Below are positions 1-17,300 of a stretch of DNA of 32,740 nt, in pieces. Below the pieces are notes generated by a model, which saw only the letters and a list, made by a program, of their open reading frames with translations, made no database searches and was not told the origin of the DNA. The translations under genes and the position numbers were made by a program. Source of the DNA: Gryganskiella cystojenkinii. Its lineage: Eukaryota; Mortierellomycota; Mortierellomycetes; Mortierellales; Mortierellaceae. Numbering within the stretch: the stretch's first letter is position 1; each line of letters opens with the position of its first letter. The stretch covers positions 1 through 32,740 of the forward strand of contig JAAAIG010000405.1 in the NCBI GenBank assembly GCA_015852425.1. Direction: 5' to 3'.

Positions 1-3000
1 TCTGCAGCGTCGATGATGAACAACAACAGGGCGACGGGATCCTGGGAGGCCTTGCCGTTCAAGGGTGTGAATGGGATCGTCACTTCCGTGGCAAAGGCTC
101 AGGATGGTACGTATTATTTTGGTGGACAATTCGATACCACGACCGACGGAGAAGCCTATAGTGCTCCGGACACTCAGCCTGTGAATCTAGACTCTGTGAT
201 TGTAAGTTTATATTTTTCATTTTTCAGTGCATATGAACGACAAACCTTCTTTGAAGTCTTTCACCGCAAAAACACTCCCTTTTCTTTTCTCTTTATTTAT
301 TGAAGTCCTTTTTTTTTCAAGGTCTTCACAGGAAACGGAGCCGACCAAGCTCAGGATCGAGACATCATTTGTCAATCTTCGACAAACTCTCGAGGAAACT
401 GGATCATGCATGACAACATTCCGGGTTACTGGCGCGCTCAGTTCCCTCTATACATCACACCGACTCTTTTCCGGCTCTGGAACGTCGATACCACCGAATT
501 GCCTGAATCTGATAACCGGGGTACAAAGACCTTTTCCATCATGACTCAACCGACCAACCAACTCTTGAACCTTAGTTATATTGACCCGGTCACACACCTG
601 GTTCAATACTGTACCGTTTGCCCGTTACTCCCTGGATCGCAAGCGATTTCAGGGATTAGTTCAGAGGGTGAAGGATCCGGCTATCAGGATTTCTTGGTCG
701 TCACTCCGGTTTTGCTTCACGCGATTCAAATCAATATCATCTCCTGGTATGGCTTGGGTGGAGGACTCGGAGGGATCGAAGTCTTTCAAAACGAGATCTT
801 TGTTCGTGCTGTCGACTCTCTGAATTTTGCTTCCAGGTGCGCAACAACACCCGTGGCGGCGATCGCAGCGACCGCTTCAGGAACCGACAAGAAGGACAGT
901 ATGGATGCGTATTCCAGTTTCTTGGGCGCAGATTGGATCAATATGAACATGACAGATGGTTGGCAAACCGTACTAGGAGCCTCGATCTCGGCCACGGATG
1001 ATTCTCTACGGAAAGATGCCTATGTCGATCTGGTCCCTTACCTTCAGGAATCTGGGTTCTACGACGTTTACTTCTACACACCGGCCTGTCATGACAGTGG
1101 CGACTCTTCGTCCAAGATAGCAGGGAACACGACCGCGCCACCTTCCAATGCCTGTGCGAGCCGAGGGTTCGTCGACGTGAGCATGTATTTCGGATCGCCC
1201 GAGAACATGATCACGACCACGTTGAGTCAGGACAATACAGTGGACAAGTACGACAAGATCTTTTCCGGCATGGTGGCTCATTCCACGGGACAGTTTCGGC
1301 CGCATGTCGTGGTGAGGCCCTCGATCGCCAAGATGGGTGCCAGTGGCGGGAGTCCCCTTCAGACCGTGATCGTGGATTCGATCCAGTTTGTGAAACAGGC
1401 GACCTTGAACAATACCAACAGCTTGCTCTTTTATAAACCTGGAGTGGCGGCAGTTAAAACCGAGACCTCTCGTGTCTCCAAGATGACGGCACAGGGACTC
1501 GATGGTTCAACCTGGGGCAACCTGCCAACACAACTCCCTGCAGGTGCCTTGATCAACAGTCTTGCGACATATTCAGGACCCATGGGGTCACCATCATCCT
1601 CGTACCAGCAACTACTGTTCATCGGCGGAGAGTTCCAAGGACCCGGGTACTCGAATGTAGTCGCATGGGACGGCAGCAAGTTCGTTCCAATGGACGAGTC
1701 CTCCAGCGGATCCTCCTCTGGTCTTGATGGCGCAGTGTCTTCTATGGTCCTTGACGGAGCCACTTTGTATGTTACTGGCAAGTTCCAACAAACGTATGAC
1801 GCAGATTCTTCATCGCAACAACAGCAACCACTTTTTGGTGGTTTGGCATCTTTTGATATCCCAACAGGCACGTGGACAGGACTCGGAAACGCCAGTGTGA
1901 CCTTTTTACCCGGCGCAGAGTTTAATTCCATCCAACAATCGACAGGACCAGAAGGACAGCCTCAGCTCATCGTCAACGGAAAATTCACGTTCGCGCAGGA
2001 CAATCAAACGATCACAGAATCCATCGCAGTCTGGGATCTCAACACCCTTCAGTGGGTCCCTGGGGGCGCTTCTCCCTCTCCATCTTCATCATCCTCATCA
2101 GGAGTCGCAGGCGAGTTCCCATTCGGGTTTGTTCGCGGACACATATCCTATGTCAACCGGATCTTGGGATCCAACAGCAACTATAACAGCAGTGGATCAC
2201 CGCTGGCTTCCTCGCCCAACAACCCTGTGGTCTTGGTCGCAGGAAAGATCGATTCTCTGGACACGTACCATGTCCAAGAACCCTCGAACATGGTCTGGCT
2301 TACCTCCTCAGGAAGACTCAAGACCTTAAACTTGTCCCCTCATATTGCCATGTCCTCCAAGGGATTCTCGGCCGCTGCTACCACATCTGAAGCAACGTCC
2401 CGTGCATTCGTGGGACCGACCCTGACTCAGGCTTTGGCCAAGAGCAATGCCGGCATTGTTTATTACGACAACGTCAATCAGGAATGGGTCACGATTGTCG
2501 CGGGAGCACATGAGGATGGAACCGTCGGCGCTGGATCTTTTGCGACACCGTCGGTTCCGACGGTGAATCATACCGAAGCCGTTTTACCGACTTTTAGGGA
2601 TATCAGTCTTGTCAGTTCTGAAGATTCAACAACCACTACGGGTACCACCATCACGGGCGAAATCCTAGCGTTGGGAATCAACAAGGACGATTCAAACGGT
2701 CATGTCTCTAGCAAGGATGCTGGTGGAGAGTTACTCCTGCTGGGTGGGCATTTCAAGAGCAGTGACAACAAGATCCAAGGTCTAGCAGTTTTTGATCTGT
2801 ACACACATCAAGTCGTATCACCGAGTCTGGTCCCGACTTTGCGAGCCGTTCGGGGTCGCAACGGAGATCCAGTAATTCATGTGATAAAGAACCGGCCTGG
2901 CACGAGCGGCAAAGGAACCCTGATCATCGCAGGTGATTTCGCAGGAGTTGGCACAGATGTGACATGCGAGTTGATCTGCCTTTGGGATCCTGCTACGGCA

Positions 3001-5914
3001 AGAGAGAATCTAGACAAGAAGAAATCCATGGAATCGAGCTTCAAGTCTGTTTATGGGGATAGCACGAGTAAGAAACGACTGGGCCAATTGCAGGGTGTGG
3101 TCCATGATATTGCCTTTGAGGATGTAAGTTTCGAATTTTCATATATTTTTCTGGTGGTGGGGTATCGTGGACATGCAATCGTAACTTTCACGGCATAACC
3201 AAGCATTCAACTCTCTTCTTTGTTGTTCAATTAGGACAAGAACATGTTTGTGGCTGGAGACCTGATCGTCAACGGCGTTGCTTGTGGCGTGGCCAGTTTT
3301 AATTTCGATCAGGCCAAGTGGACGACGTTTGGATCCATCCTTCAACAAAACTCCTCAGCTGCATCTCTTCTGCCTGGACCCGACATCCTAACGGGACCTG
3401 TTACAGCGATTGCGCACGACTCGACGTTCCATCGGTTCTTTGTCGCGGGCAAGAGCTCAATCGATGGCTCTGCATACTTTAGGAAATGGAACGGCAACCG
3501 CTTTATCCGTGTCTGTAAGGAATTCTTCATGCGAGTAAAATCGCTCGTATACTTTAGCATTTTTTTTGGTCATCTATTCAGTGTATGTACCCTAACCTTT
3601 TCAATTTCGTCTTTTTTTGTTAATAAGCGTCCGAGTTTATGCCAACAAGTTATATCCATAGAATCGAAATCCTCCCTGCAAACAATAACGCGCCTCTTCG
3701 ATCACCCCCCGTCACAACCTCCTCAGTTTCCTCCACGACCTCCCGCCGTTCCGCTGCGACCGTCGCAGGAACGATCACGAACGATAATAATGACCCTGAT
3801 GACTACCTCGACAACGAAATCATCGCCAATTCTATGGATTCTACTTCATCAATCCCCGGTTTTCACGGCAGCACCAACAAGGATGCTCCATTGACGACCT
3901 CAGCGACTTTATCAGGAATCGACCACCTGGATACGACCAACATTCTGGAGCAAGGATTCATTCTTTTGGTCTCTGGTCGAATCGTGCTTGGGAACCCGGC
4001 TTCTTCGTCAATCTTTGTAGCGTTGAACAACGATCATCAAGAATCGAGTCTTGCCTTCTTTGATGGTCAAAGTTGGTTCCCATTTCTGCAGAGTTCTCGA
4101 AACATCAGCAACACGGTGACCAAGGCCCCGACGACCACAACCGGTGCTCCTTTGGTTGGTCCTGGAACGCTTGTTGTCACCCATGCCGACCATCCGGTCG
4201 CGCTCCCCGCATCTTCACCCTCACCCGCAGCAGCTGCTGGCCACAAACGACAACTCAGTAATCCGCCCGCACCCTTAGCTCCTATTGCTGGAGCAATGAT
4301 GCCACGTCTGCCAGACCGAACCCGTGACCAAGGTGTCTTCCGAGCCATCGCGATCGCACACTTACCTCGAATCATTTCCCGAAATTACCTCGCAGTTCCT
4401 TATGTGATCTTAATCTCGATCGCCATCTCGCTTGGTTTGATCTTCTTGATCGTCCTCTCCGGCATGGCGTACGTCTGGTTACAACGTCGGTTCTACCCCC
4501 AGGACAAGTACTCTGGCACCCGACCCCGGCTTGGCTCTTCGTTTATGGAGGATGGATACGATGGGTACCTCCAAAGACATGGCAACAACTCTCAGAGTTC
4601 CTTGGGACTGAGTCAGGGGGCCGCATTTGCTGCTGGTGTTGGTGGCGAAATGTCCGACAAGAACAGTTACAAAAGAAAAGGTTCTACTGGTTCAGTGTTT
4701 TCTTTTGGAAAACCAAGACCTAAACAAGAGACGCCAGAGAATTCTTCTGCTCTGATGGCATCCTTAGGAATCACGGGCGCGCTCGAAGCCGCGGCATTGG
4801 CGAAACGGTCCAAGGATCAACCAGGTTTGCATTCACAAGAGCCACCTCAGAGTGGTGGAGGTGATGGCAGTGCTTCCGAGGGTTCCTTTATGGCACTCAG
4901 GAGATCTTTGACACTGGGACGAAGAAACAAACTGAGGGACGGAATAAACTCTCCGAGCACGACAGGTGCTGCACCACCGCCACCTGCAGGAGCCGTCGCC
5001 AGTTCGACTGTCTACCGACCCAACTCGACGATCGAAGAGGCTACAGGTGCGCTGGTGACGGAATTTGTCAAGAGCCATGAACAGCAGTTGGCGAGCTCCA
5101 GGAGTTTACAGCGGGATCTGCCGAATGCTGTCCGTCAAGACGTCGAAGCCGCTGAAGAAGAGGAAGTGGAAGAAGAGGATGACGATCCAAACGCGCCACC
5201 GTCTCCAGATCGGACTAGCAAGAAATCTCGGCATTCTTTGCCTTATCGCCAAGGTGAAAAGCCCCCCTCGTTTTATCGATATGCGGACTAAAATATGTGT
5301 AACTTGTTACATACTCGAATTGTTAGTAACCACTTGCCTTATTAATCAACTCTGTTATTTTGTTATTAGCCAGTCAAGATCGCGACTCTAGCAGCAGTGA
5401 CCTCATGAACCCCATCAACCAGGGTCGCTTCGCCAGTCTCCTCGCCGCCGCCAACGCTCCGTCGACTGATGTTGCGACCACCTCGCAAGCTGGAAACAGG
5501 GGCAGCGGTGCCTTTGACCACACAACTTCAACGCCAATGCCAACCTCCCCAGCCACCACCATGACCACACCTGGCGGTGCGATCGGGAGTGCAACTCTCG
5601 GCACTTCCCTTTTTGCGACCGCCGCTTTTGGAGCACCGAACCGAAACAGCAACCATAGCAACAGTAGCGCGTCCCCGCATTCCGGAGGCGAAACCAGTAG
5701 CAGTGGTGCGGGCAGTGCGGGCAGTGGTGTGATTTATTATGCGAAATACCCGTTCCGGGCTCGTGAGATTGGAGAGTTGGGTTTCAAGACTGGCGAGAAA
5801 ATCTTGGTCGTCGATATGAGTGATGATATCTGGTGGATGGGTGTGATCCAGGACGCGAACGGACAACAGATGCATGGTGTCTTCCCTTCGAACTATGTCG
5901 GTCCTACACCCTAA
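1..5914 (+). CDS. RAX2: Rax2-type cell-polarity membrane protein with C-terminal SH3 domain (5' partial)
   Basis: Exons by my model: <1-201, 322-3123, 3235-3514, 3628-5253 and 5370-5914. All junctions are GT..AG and keep one frame, giving at least 1,817 residues; the start and signal peptide lie left of the window. The ectodomain repeats Rax2-like units of the form W..L......G..V..L, GG.F and VAxWDG, the kelch-like propeller of the 'cortical marker for cell polarity' family. One hydrophobic span (about 4385-4470, starting VILISIAISLGLIFLIVL) is followed by QRRFYP and a Ser/Gly-rich tail with an acidic stretch (EEEEVEEEDDD). The last exon ends in a typical SH3 domain (AKYPFRA, ELGFKTGEKI, WWMGVI, GVFPSNYV). 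In yeast, Rax2 is a long-lived mark at cell poles that guides bud site and growth; that role here is inferred. The SH3 part depends on a weak donor (GTGAAA at 5254). Without that splice the protein stops at 5291, after YRYAD. Confidence 0.85.
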
Positions 5915-5973
5915 ACATTAGATCCCTTGTCAAAGGATTTCTGGTTTTTTTTTTATGTTTTCTTCGTTTACGA

Positions 5974-6003
5974 ATCTATCTATCTATCTATCTATCTATC
6001 TAT
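5974..6003. repeat. (TATC)n microsatellite
   Basis: About seven uninterrupted copies of a 4-base unit (atct/tatc) lie 60 bases after the Rax2-like stop codon, in the probable 3' UTR. The run breaks into tatattt at its right end. Confidence 0.9.
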
Positions 6004-6121
6004 ATTTGATTCATACCATGGCATAGCATCATTTCAAACTCTCATCTTTTTCTAGCATATTATTTGTTCCTTTTTTCGTTTCAACTCTCTATTCACTCAT
6101 TCTATTTAAGCAAATGGATCA

Positions 6122-6127
6122 AATAAA
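6122..6127 (+). promoter_or_regulatory. Candidate polyadenylation signal of the Rax2-like gene
   Basis: AATAAA, 208 bases after the Rax2-like stop at 5914, in an AT-rich setting. Position and hexamer fit; the cleavage site cannot be seen directly. Confidence 0.4.
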
Positions 6128-6133
6128 CACATT

Positions 6134-6139
6134 TTTATT
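6134..6139 (-). promoter_or_regulatory. Candidate polyadenylation signal of the KDM4-like gene
   Basis: TTTATT on the plus strand is AATAAA on the minus strand. It is the only such hexamer I find between here and the KDM4-like stop at 6549, about 410 bases downstream of that stop. It nearly abuts the plus-strand signal at 6122, so the two 3' UTRs may overlap. Confidence 0.3.
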
Positions 6140-6548
6140 AAGAATAACACTGAGAAAAAAAAAGAACTATTGACACAAGACGCAAAATAAAAAAATCTAG
6201 TCAAAAAATGTCTGATTCCAGAGGATTAGGAAACAAAACACTTTTTGAAACGGGGAAGAGAATAGGAAAAAAAAACGTGAAGACAAAGATAATTATAATA
6301 ACATGGGAAAAAACACTTTTGTTACAGAATAAAAATACTTCCTTTTTCTGGGAGGAGACGGGTAGGGATTTTTTTTAAAAGCAACAATGAAAACAATGAA
6401 AAGAGAAAAACAAATAATTTGAGAGATAAAAGAACAAGAAAAGAACAGAAGGATCAGAAAGAATAAAAAATGAAAAGGAACGCGGTAAAATAAAACTGCG
6501 GGAGCACATTCGAGAGGGAATGATGACGGCCAAAAGAAGGTGAACTCA

Positions 6549-11531
<4,983 letters not shown>

Positions 11532-12497
11532 ATGGCCCATCCAACGGAACCGACGAGCACCATGGTCATCACCCAAACTGACCAACCAAACAACAAGAGG
11601 TCGGCCTCAACCACACTCGAACCACTCTCTTCTGCAGACACTCCTCAACCCGGCGCTCTTTCCTTCTCGACAACTACATCCTCGACTTCATCAATGTCTC
11701 CAATACCAGCCACGCCGCCACCTGCACTCTCTCAGCATCCTTTCTCTTCTCCTTCCACCTCCTCGTCAAAGTCGAGTCCATATCGGAATCATCACCAAAC
11801 GCCTTATGCTCGGTCCTTGGAATCCAAAACATCGCCCGTCAAAAGCTGGCACTCTGCCCCAGGCGCTGATCTTGCTCTTCTCTCGGAGATGAAAGCCTCA
11901 ACCGCAGACCTCAACCGGTTCCGGAGAGAATCCCAATGGCTCGAGGACCGGGTCTCTAGACCAAACCTTCAACAACGCCACCCAGTGAGTCAGCGCATCC
12001 TGAACAAGGCCTTGGATCTCACAAGGACAATAACCCGGCGACCACCACCATACCAAAGACTACCACCGCCAGCTACCTCACAGAACAGTACTATCCCTTC
12101 TATAATAACAACCACGGTCCATTTAAGCCCCGATTCCCGAGTGGCTCTCACTTCGCTAAAGATGAACCTCTCTGACGAATCCGAGGAGCAGACTCGACTC
12201 GAATCCGATCAAAAGACTCTACAACTCGCACTGGAACGGATACAGGGCCAAATTCAAACCAAACAAAGACTCCAATCCGAGACTGAGCATAAACATCAAA
12301 GGCTTTTAACCCGTCAACATGAACTCGAGTCTGAATTGCGACGGATCCAGAAAGTCGAACGGGCTTGCCTCGAATTACAGGAACAACAGCGATCTCGAGT
12401 GCAAGAAGAGGTCGTGCGACTGGAGGCCAAAGTCCGGTTGTTGAAGGAAAAGAACGAAGTCCGGGATGCGAAAGCAACGATGGCTTTGCGTGTCTAA
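11532..12497 (+). CDS. Unrecognised coiled-coil protein
   Basis: A single open frame of 321 residues. The frame is open further upstream but has no earlier ATG; the ATG at 11532 has a good context (caacATGGCC). Residues 1-110 are rich in Ser, Thr and Pro with no visible domain. A short charged patch follows (LNRFRRESQWLEDRV, around residue 135). Residues about 212-316 form a continuous coiled coil rich in Glu, Gln, Arg and Leu heptads (LERIQGQIQ, RQHELESELRRIQ, VVRLEAKVRLLKEK), ending in ALRV. A possible intron with donor GTGAGT near 11993 would shorten the middle, but the frame stays open, so I keep one exon. It could be a cytoskeletal or scaffold protein; I do not recognise a family. The next gene downstream, 1.9 kb away on the same strand, also codes for coiled coils. 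Confidence 0.75.
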   Translation: MAHPTEPTSTMVITQTDQPNNKRSASTTLEPLSSADTPQPGALSFSTTTSSTSSMSPIPATPPPALSQHPFSSPSTSSSKSSPYRNHHQTPYARSLESKTSPVKSWHSAPGADLALLSEMKASTADLNRFRRESQWLEDRVSRPNLQQRHPVSQRILNKALDLTRTITRRPPPYQRLPPPATSQNSTIPSIITTTVHLSPDSRVALTSLKMNLSDESEEQTRLESDQKTLQLALERIQGQIQTKQRLQSETEHKHQRLLTRQHELESELRRIQKVERACLELQEQQRSRVQEEVVRLEAKVRLLKEKNEVRDAKATMALRV

Positions 12498-14386
12498 AGA
12501 AACAAGAGAGGGAAATAACATTGAAAGGATCCTTTCGTCCATATCGATTTACTAGTGCGCAAAAAACACGTGCAACATACCAGTCCATACCGCAATATTC
12601 GCGCCTTCCAATCCCAACCCTCAATATGTATCATACTAGTCCAACAATTTGCCACAAAAAGAAAGTATACTCACTCTTTGAGGAAAGAACATCATGTGCA
12701 ATACGACGGATGGTGCCACCGATATGCTCCTTATATCAAGTTATCAAGTTTCTCCACTTCTTTAGAAGGTTGTAAAAAAACGTGTATGTACCCTTTCAAT
12801 AACACAGCTCTGAACAACAATGATGCATTCCACAAAGAAGAAAACACCAGCAGACGAGATGCTATTCTTCCACCCCCTGCCTCCTTGAACATAACACGCG
12901 ATGTATTCTTTCGCTGTGTTTCCCACCTCACACCGTGCGTTGCCTTTTTTCCTTGAGATTCATGTGTTTCTGTGTTTTGCTTTATGCATGTTTTTTTTTG
13001 TTTTTTTTGGTGGTGTCTCTATTGAGCATTCCGACTCGTTTGAGTCGTTTAGACCGGCTCCCTCCAATTTTATTTTTTTATATTCTCTCTCTCCCTCCCT
13101 TCCCGCGCGTGAGCTTGTACAAGAAGCAAACAAGAAAAAACGATTTATCACGGGCTGACACAATACTGTCAAAAAGAAAAAGAGATTTTCGCTCACAACT
13201 AGGGGTCAAGGGACCATTCACTATCGAGATTCTGCATCTCATTCGTTTGAGAAAATCAGAGGCAAAATAGGGTAGGTTCAAGAACAAGTGATTGGGAGGT
13301 TGAAGAATATCCGGAGAGGAAGGCTCTTGAGAGAAAAACGGCAGCAGCGAGATAAAAAAAAAAGCGAGGGAACCGGAGGATTGGGGAGGAAAAAAAGAGG
13401 GAAAAAAAAGGGGGGGGATGGGTGCGATGACAGAGGGAGGGGATGAAAAGAGAGGTTCGGGGGATTTCTCTGTTGTCGAGTCGACCAGGGTTTGATTGTG
13501 GCACCCAACGAGTGGTTGTGGTCAATGAGAGCAAGTCAATTGGGAAAAAAAGAGCGCGAACAAGAGCTCAGAAAGCAACATTTTGTGTCCAAAGAGGAAT
13601 GTGGGTCGGTGCTTTTTTCTTTTGGTGGTCGGACAAAAAGAAACCTTCGAGCGAAACGCGCGCAGAGCAGTTATTTTTTTATTTTGTGTTTAAGAGTTTG
13701 TGCATAAAGTCCGTTGGAGGAAAACCACATTGGCCTCAAAGATTTGTTGTGATGGGGAGAGAAGAGATGAACAATCGAAATGAAGGAATGAAATGTCAAG
13801 GCCATCAGTGCGTGAAATGACAAAGGTAAAAACAGGGGAAGGAATGGTAATGGCAGAACCAATGTTCCATTGACTCGAACGAAACGTCGGACCATGTCAC
13901 TGAAAGAAGCTATTGGAGAAGCAAGCGACTGAGACAAAGAAGCTTTTGGGTATTGTCAGCACTGCCCGGTTCTTCTTTCCCCTGAATGTTTTTCATTTTT
14001 TTTTTAGTCTCCCTCTCTTTTTTCGTTTTCTTTTTCTTCAAAGAGTCTTCCTTCGTTTTCTTCTTCAATTCTTTGTGTTCACTATCGGTCTGCTTTGTCC
14101 TCCTGGGCGCCTGTCTCTCTCATTCGCGCTCATACCCCTTGCAGCATCTCTCAATCCCTCACTTTTTTGAACTTTCATCTTTTATTCCTTCCTCTATTCC
14201 CCCTCCCCTACTTCTCGTTCTTTCATTCCTCGCTCTCGAGTCTTCCCACCTCCCCTTCTTCCACTCAGAGTCTCATTCCTCTTTCAACGGCGAGCAACCC
14301 CGACTCCCTCTCTTCTCTTCTTGCTCACATCCTCCAACATCTTTTTCTCAGGAGGAGTACCCTAAAAAGAACACAATCTCCTCTCC
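12498..14386. other. Long intergenic region with pyrimidine-rich leader
   Basis: About 1.9 kb without a convincing gene. Frames such as 12555-12956 (+) have no domain and mixed codon use. From about 13980 to 14390 the plus strand is C/T-rich with runs of T, typical of a promoter and long 5' UTR leading into the Uds1-domain gene. No AATAAA stands out after the coiled-coil gene. Confidence 0.55.
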
Positions 14387-17300
14387 ATGTCCATGACCCT
14401 GAAGACAGCGACTTTAGGGGACACAGAGCTCATACAGCCCGATCCTTATCCTCAAGTCCGCCATGACTCCTACCTCTATCAGCATCAACAACGGATGAAG
14501 AGGCAACAGGAGTTGTATCAAGCCCTCCAATTGAACAACCAACGTCAGCTGCAACATCAACAGCAACAACAGATTCTGCAACAGCAACCCCCAGAACTAC
14601 CACAACCCACTACACCGTCAACGCCAGAAAGCCATCAACTCCAGCATCTCGAGGTCGTCGATTACTCGCCTCCGGCAGTGAAGCGGGGTCTACCCATCGA
14701 CCGACCCTATAGTTTCTACACGGACGCGCCTGCCTTGCCTCAACTGGTGACCGTCATTGACTCGCCCTTTGGACCCGGGGATCCAGCAGCACAGGCACAG
14801 TCACAGTCACCACCTGTGCCAGTACCATCGGTGCCCGCACCAGTACCGGTAGTAGTACCCCCCACGACCGTCTCGGCCGCGTCTTCTCAACAATCGCTGC
14901 CCATCACGCTCTCACCACCAATGCCGTCTCCTGCTGTAGCGACCTTTGAACAATCGACGGGCGCGAACCAGAATGCTGTTGGAAGCTCAACCTACTACAT
15001 TCATCCTTCGCAAACAAATCCGTTCGTACCGCCGACGCATTACCAGCCCCATTACCCTCAGCAGCAGCAACAACAACAGCAACAACTACTACAGCAACAG
15101 TTACAACAGCAGTTGCAGCAGCAACAACAACAGCAGAAGCAATTTTCAACTTCCGCATCTGCAGTTGGAATTAACAACCACATGGAACTCAATAAATATG
15201 CTGCAGCATCGGATCGATCTCGCCCTCATCCTGAGGACTCTATCCCGTCAGCGGAATCTTCTTCAGGACCAACTAGGTCCATGTCCAACAATAATCGATA
15301 CCCGTTTCCTGTTATGGGTGCCTCCACCTCCGCGGCGAATACTGCCACGACGGCCGCAGCGTCAGCAACGAATGATCAAGAGTCTATTAACCGGCCAAAG
15401 CCTCATGCCGTAAGTGCCCAAAAACATACACAAAAAAAAACCACAACCAAAAAGAGAGAAATAAGCGGGAAAGCAGGGGTGAGGGAGAAGCGATGGGCTT
15501 AAAAAAAAAATTGGACATTTGTGTCACGTTAGCCCAAATTTATTGTAACACACCTTGCATGAATCACTCTTTTCCCATCTTCTAGACTCGTTCAACCACA
15601 AACATCGCCGCCTCCGCCGTCGATGTTCGTCAGGAGCAGGGGTATAGGGCGCAACAACAACAGCAACAACAAGAGTATCAGTACCATCAACAGGACCCTG
15701 TTCGGCATGTAGAATTCGCGGAACTTCCAAAGACTGGATCCGTGACAAGAGCACAAGCCCAAGACATTGTTCAGCAACAGTTTGCTCTTGCAGCTGCGAC
15801 GGCCATAAAACACGACCCGTCCGAGTCGAGAAAATCTGGAGGGAACCTGTTCAGGATCGCTCGTCAGGCCTCGGATACACTCCGGAACGGATTGAATCGA
15901 AAGGGCTCAAACAACAAGGATAAGAAGGCAAGCATCTCGGTCCTATTCCCGCATAACATGCCGAATGGTAAGTTTCGAGAAGAATTTTAAATATTCGCCC
16001 TCTCGACGGGAAAAAAAAAAGAATTGGAATGTTTGCAGAAAGACACCAATTATGTATGTTTATCTCATGATAATATGCGCGGAACTAAAAAGAGGAACCG
16101 ACTTTATTTTTTGATCCTTTTTTTATTTTAATCTCACAAAAAAAATAGGCGATATCGCAGGAACGTTGCAAGACAATCACCAACTTCCACGGACGTTTTT
16201 CGAAGGAAACGCCTCCGTGCCTGACTTCAAAGTCCAGGTCACCACGACTTCAAACGCCTCCACCAATTCAGAATCATCCTCCCGCTCCTCCAGAGGCACT
16301 TCACTCGCAAACCCTCGAGCGAGCACAGTTGCATTCTTTTCTCGATTTCAACAACGAAATCAAAGTCAGCACCAACTCTCCTCGACGTATGAGCCATTGT
16401 CGAGGTCGAGCCTCACCTCGGCTTCAGAGAGTGATCTCCTTCACGCAGTGGAACTCGATGAATGGCGCCAACGTGAAATCAATGAATACCGTCAACAAAA
16501 ACTCAAAGATTTGTCACCGACGGAGCATTCCGCGCACGCGTCCGTCAACTCGAGCAGTACATCGAGCCGGCAAACGATGCGTTCTGCTCCAATCCCGATC
16601 ATCCCTCCTCATTTGCTGGCCGCCCGTGGTATCCTGTCGGATAAGGATCGGGAGACGACCAGGAGAGCCAGTGCCTCTGCAGCTTCTGGTCAACAGGACT
16701 CTGAATCGTTCAGTTCTGCGTCTTCTAGTCAACAGAGGCAAAACAGGCTCACAGAAGAGGAATCTGCTGATGCAGAGCTGACCTCAGTCGCCAAAGCCGC
16801 GTTGCAGCTCGGCAGTATCCTCTCGCAGATGAAGTCCACCACAGATGTCATTCAAACTGGCTCGACAATGGTGTCCTCACCAACGACGGAAGTGGATCTT
16901 TCTCAAGGCCCTGTTTGGTCTCAAGCTGAAGGTCGTTATATCCAGCGGTCCAGTACAGCCCCTTACCCTTCGAGAGAGACCAGGACCATCATCGAAGAGG
17001 ACGATGAACAACAACAATTAGAGTCAAAGCACCTACAGGAACTCGACTATAGCAAGAGCGAGGGTCAGGTATTGACACGGATTCAACAACGTCAACAACA
17101 GCGCCAAGCAGCAGCCACAGCGGCCGCTGCAGCCGCAGCCGCAGCCTCGATGGCAGCATCGGTCGCAGCCCAGCAACAAATTCAGCAACTGCAACTCCAA
17201 CTTCAGGATCAAGCCTCGGCAGCGGAACGACCCCCGAGTGCACTTTCGCATTACCAAAGGCAGAGAGACCTGTTGGAACAGGGCCCAAGAGACGTGATTG

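Larger units (their letters stand above)
5915..6548. other. Convergent 3' intergenic region
   Basis: Spacer between the stops of the Rax2-like gene (+) and the KDM4-like gene (-). The first 100 bases are T-rich; from about 6120 onward the plus strand is strongly A-rich, meaning a U-rich 3' UTR for the minus-strand gene. It holds a TCTA microsatellite and two facing polyadenylation-type hexamers, listed separately. I see no gene in it. Confidence 0.7.

Noticed and set aside
5405..5914. SH3 domain as a separate small gene starting at the ATG at 5405
   Set aside because: The acceptor TTATTAG at 5369 and the donor at 5253 join in the correct phase, and only about 110 bases separate it from the Rax2-like frame. 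There is no room for a usual promoter. It is kept as an alternative only.
12555..12956. Plus-strand 133-codon frame after the coiled-coil gene
   Set aside because: Its composition is irregular, it overlaps other open frames equally, and it has no domain, so it reads as chance.
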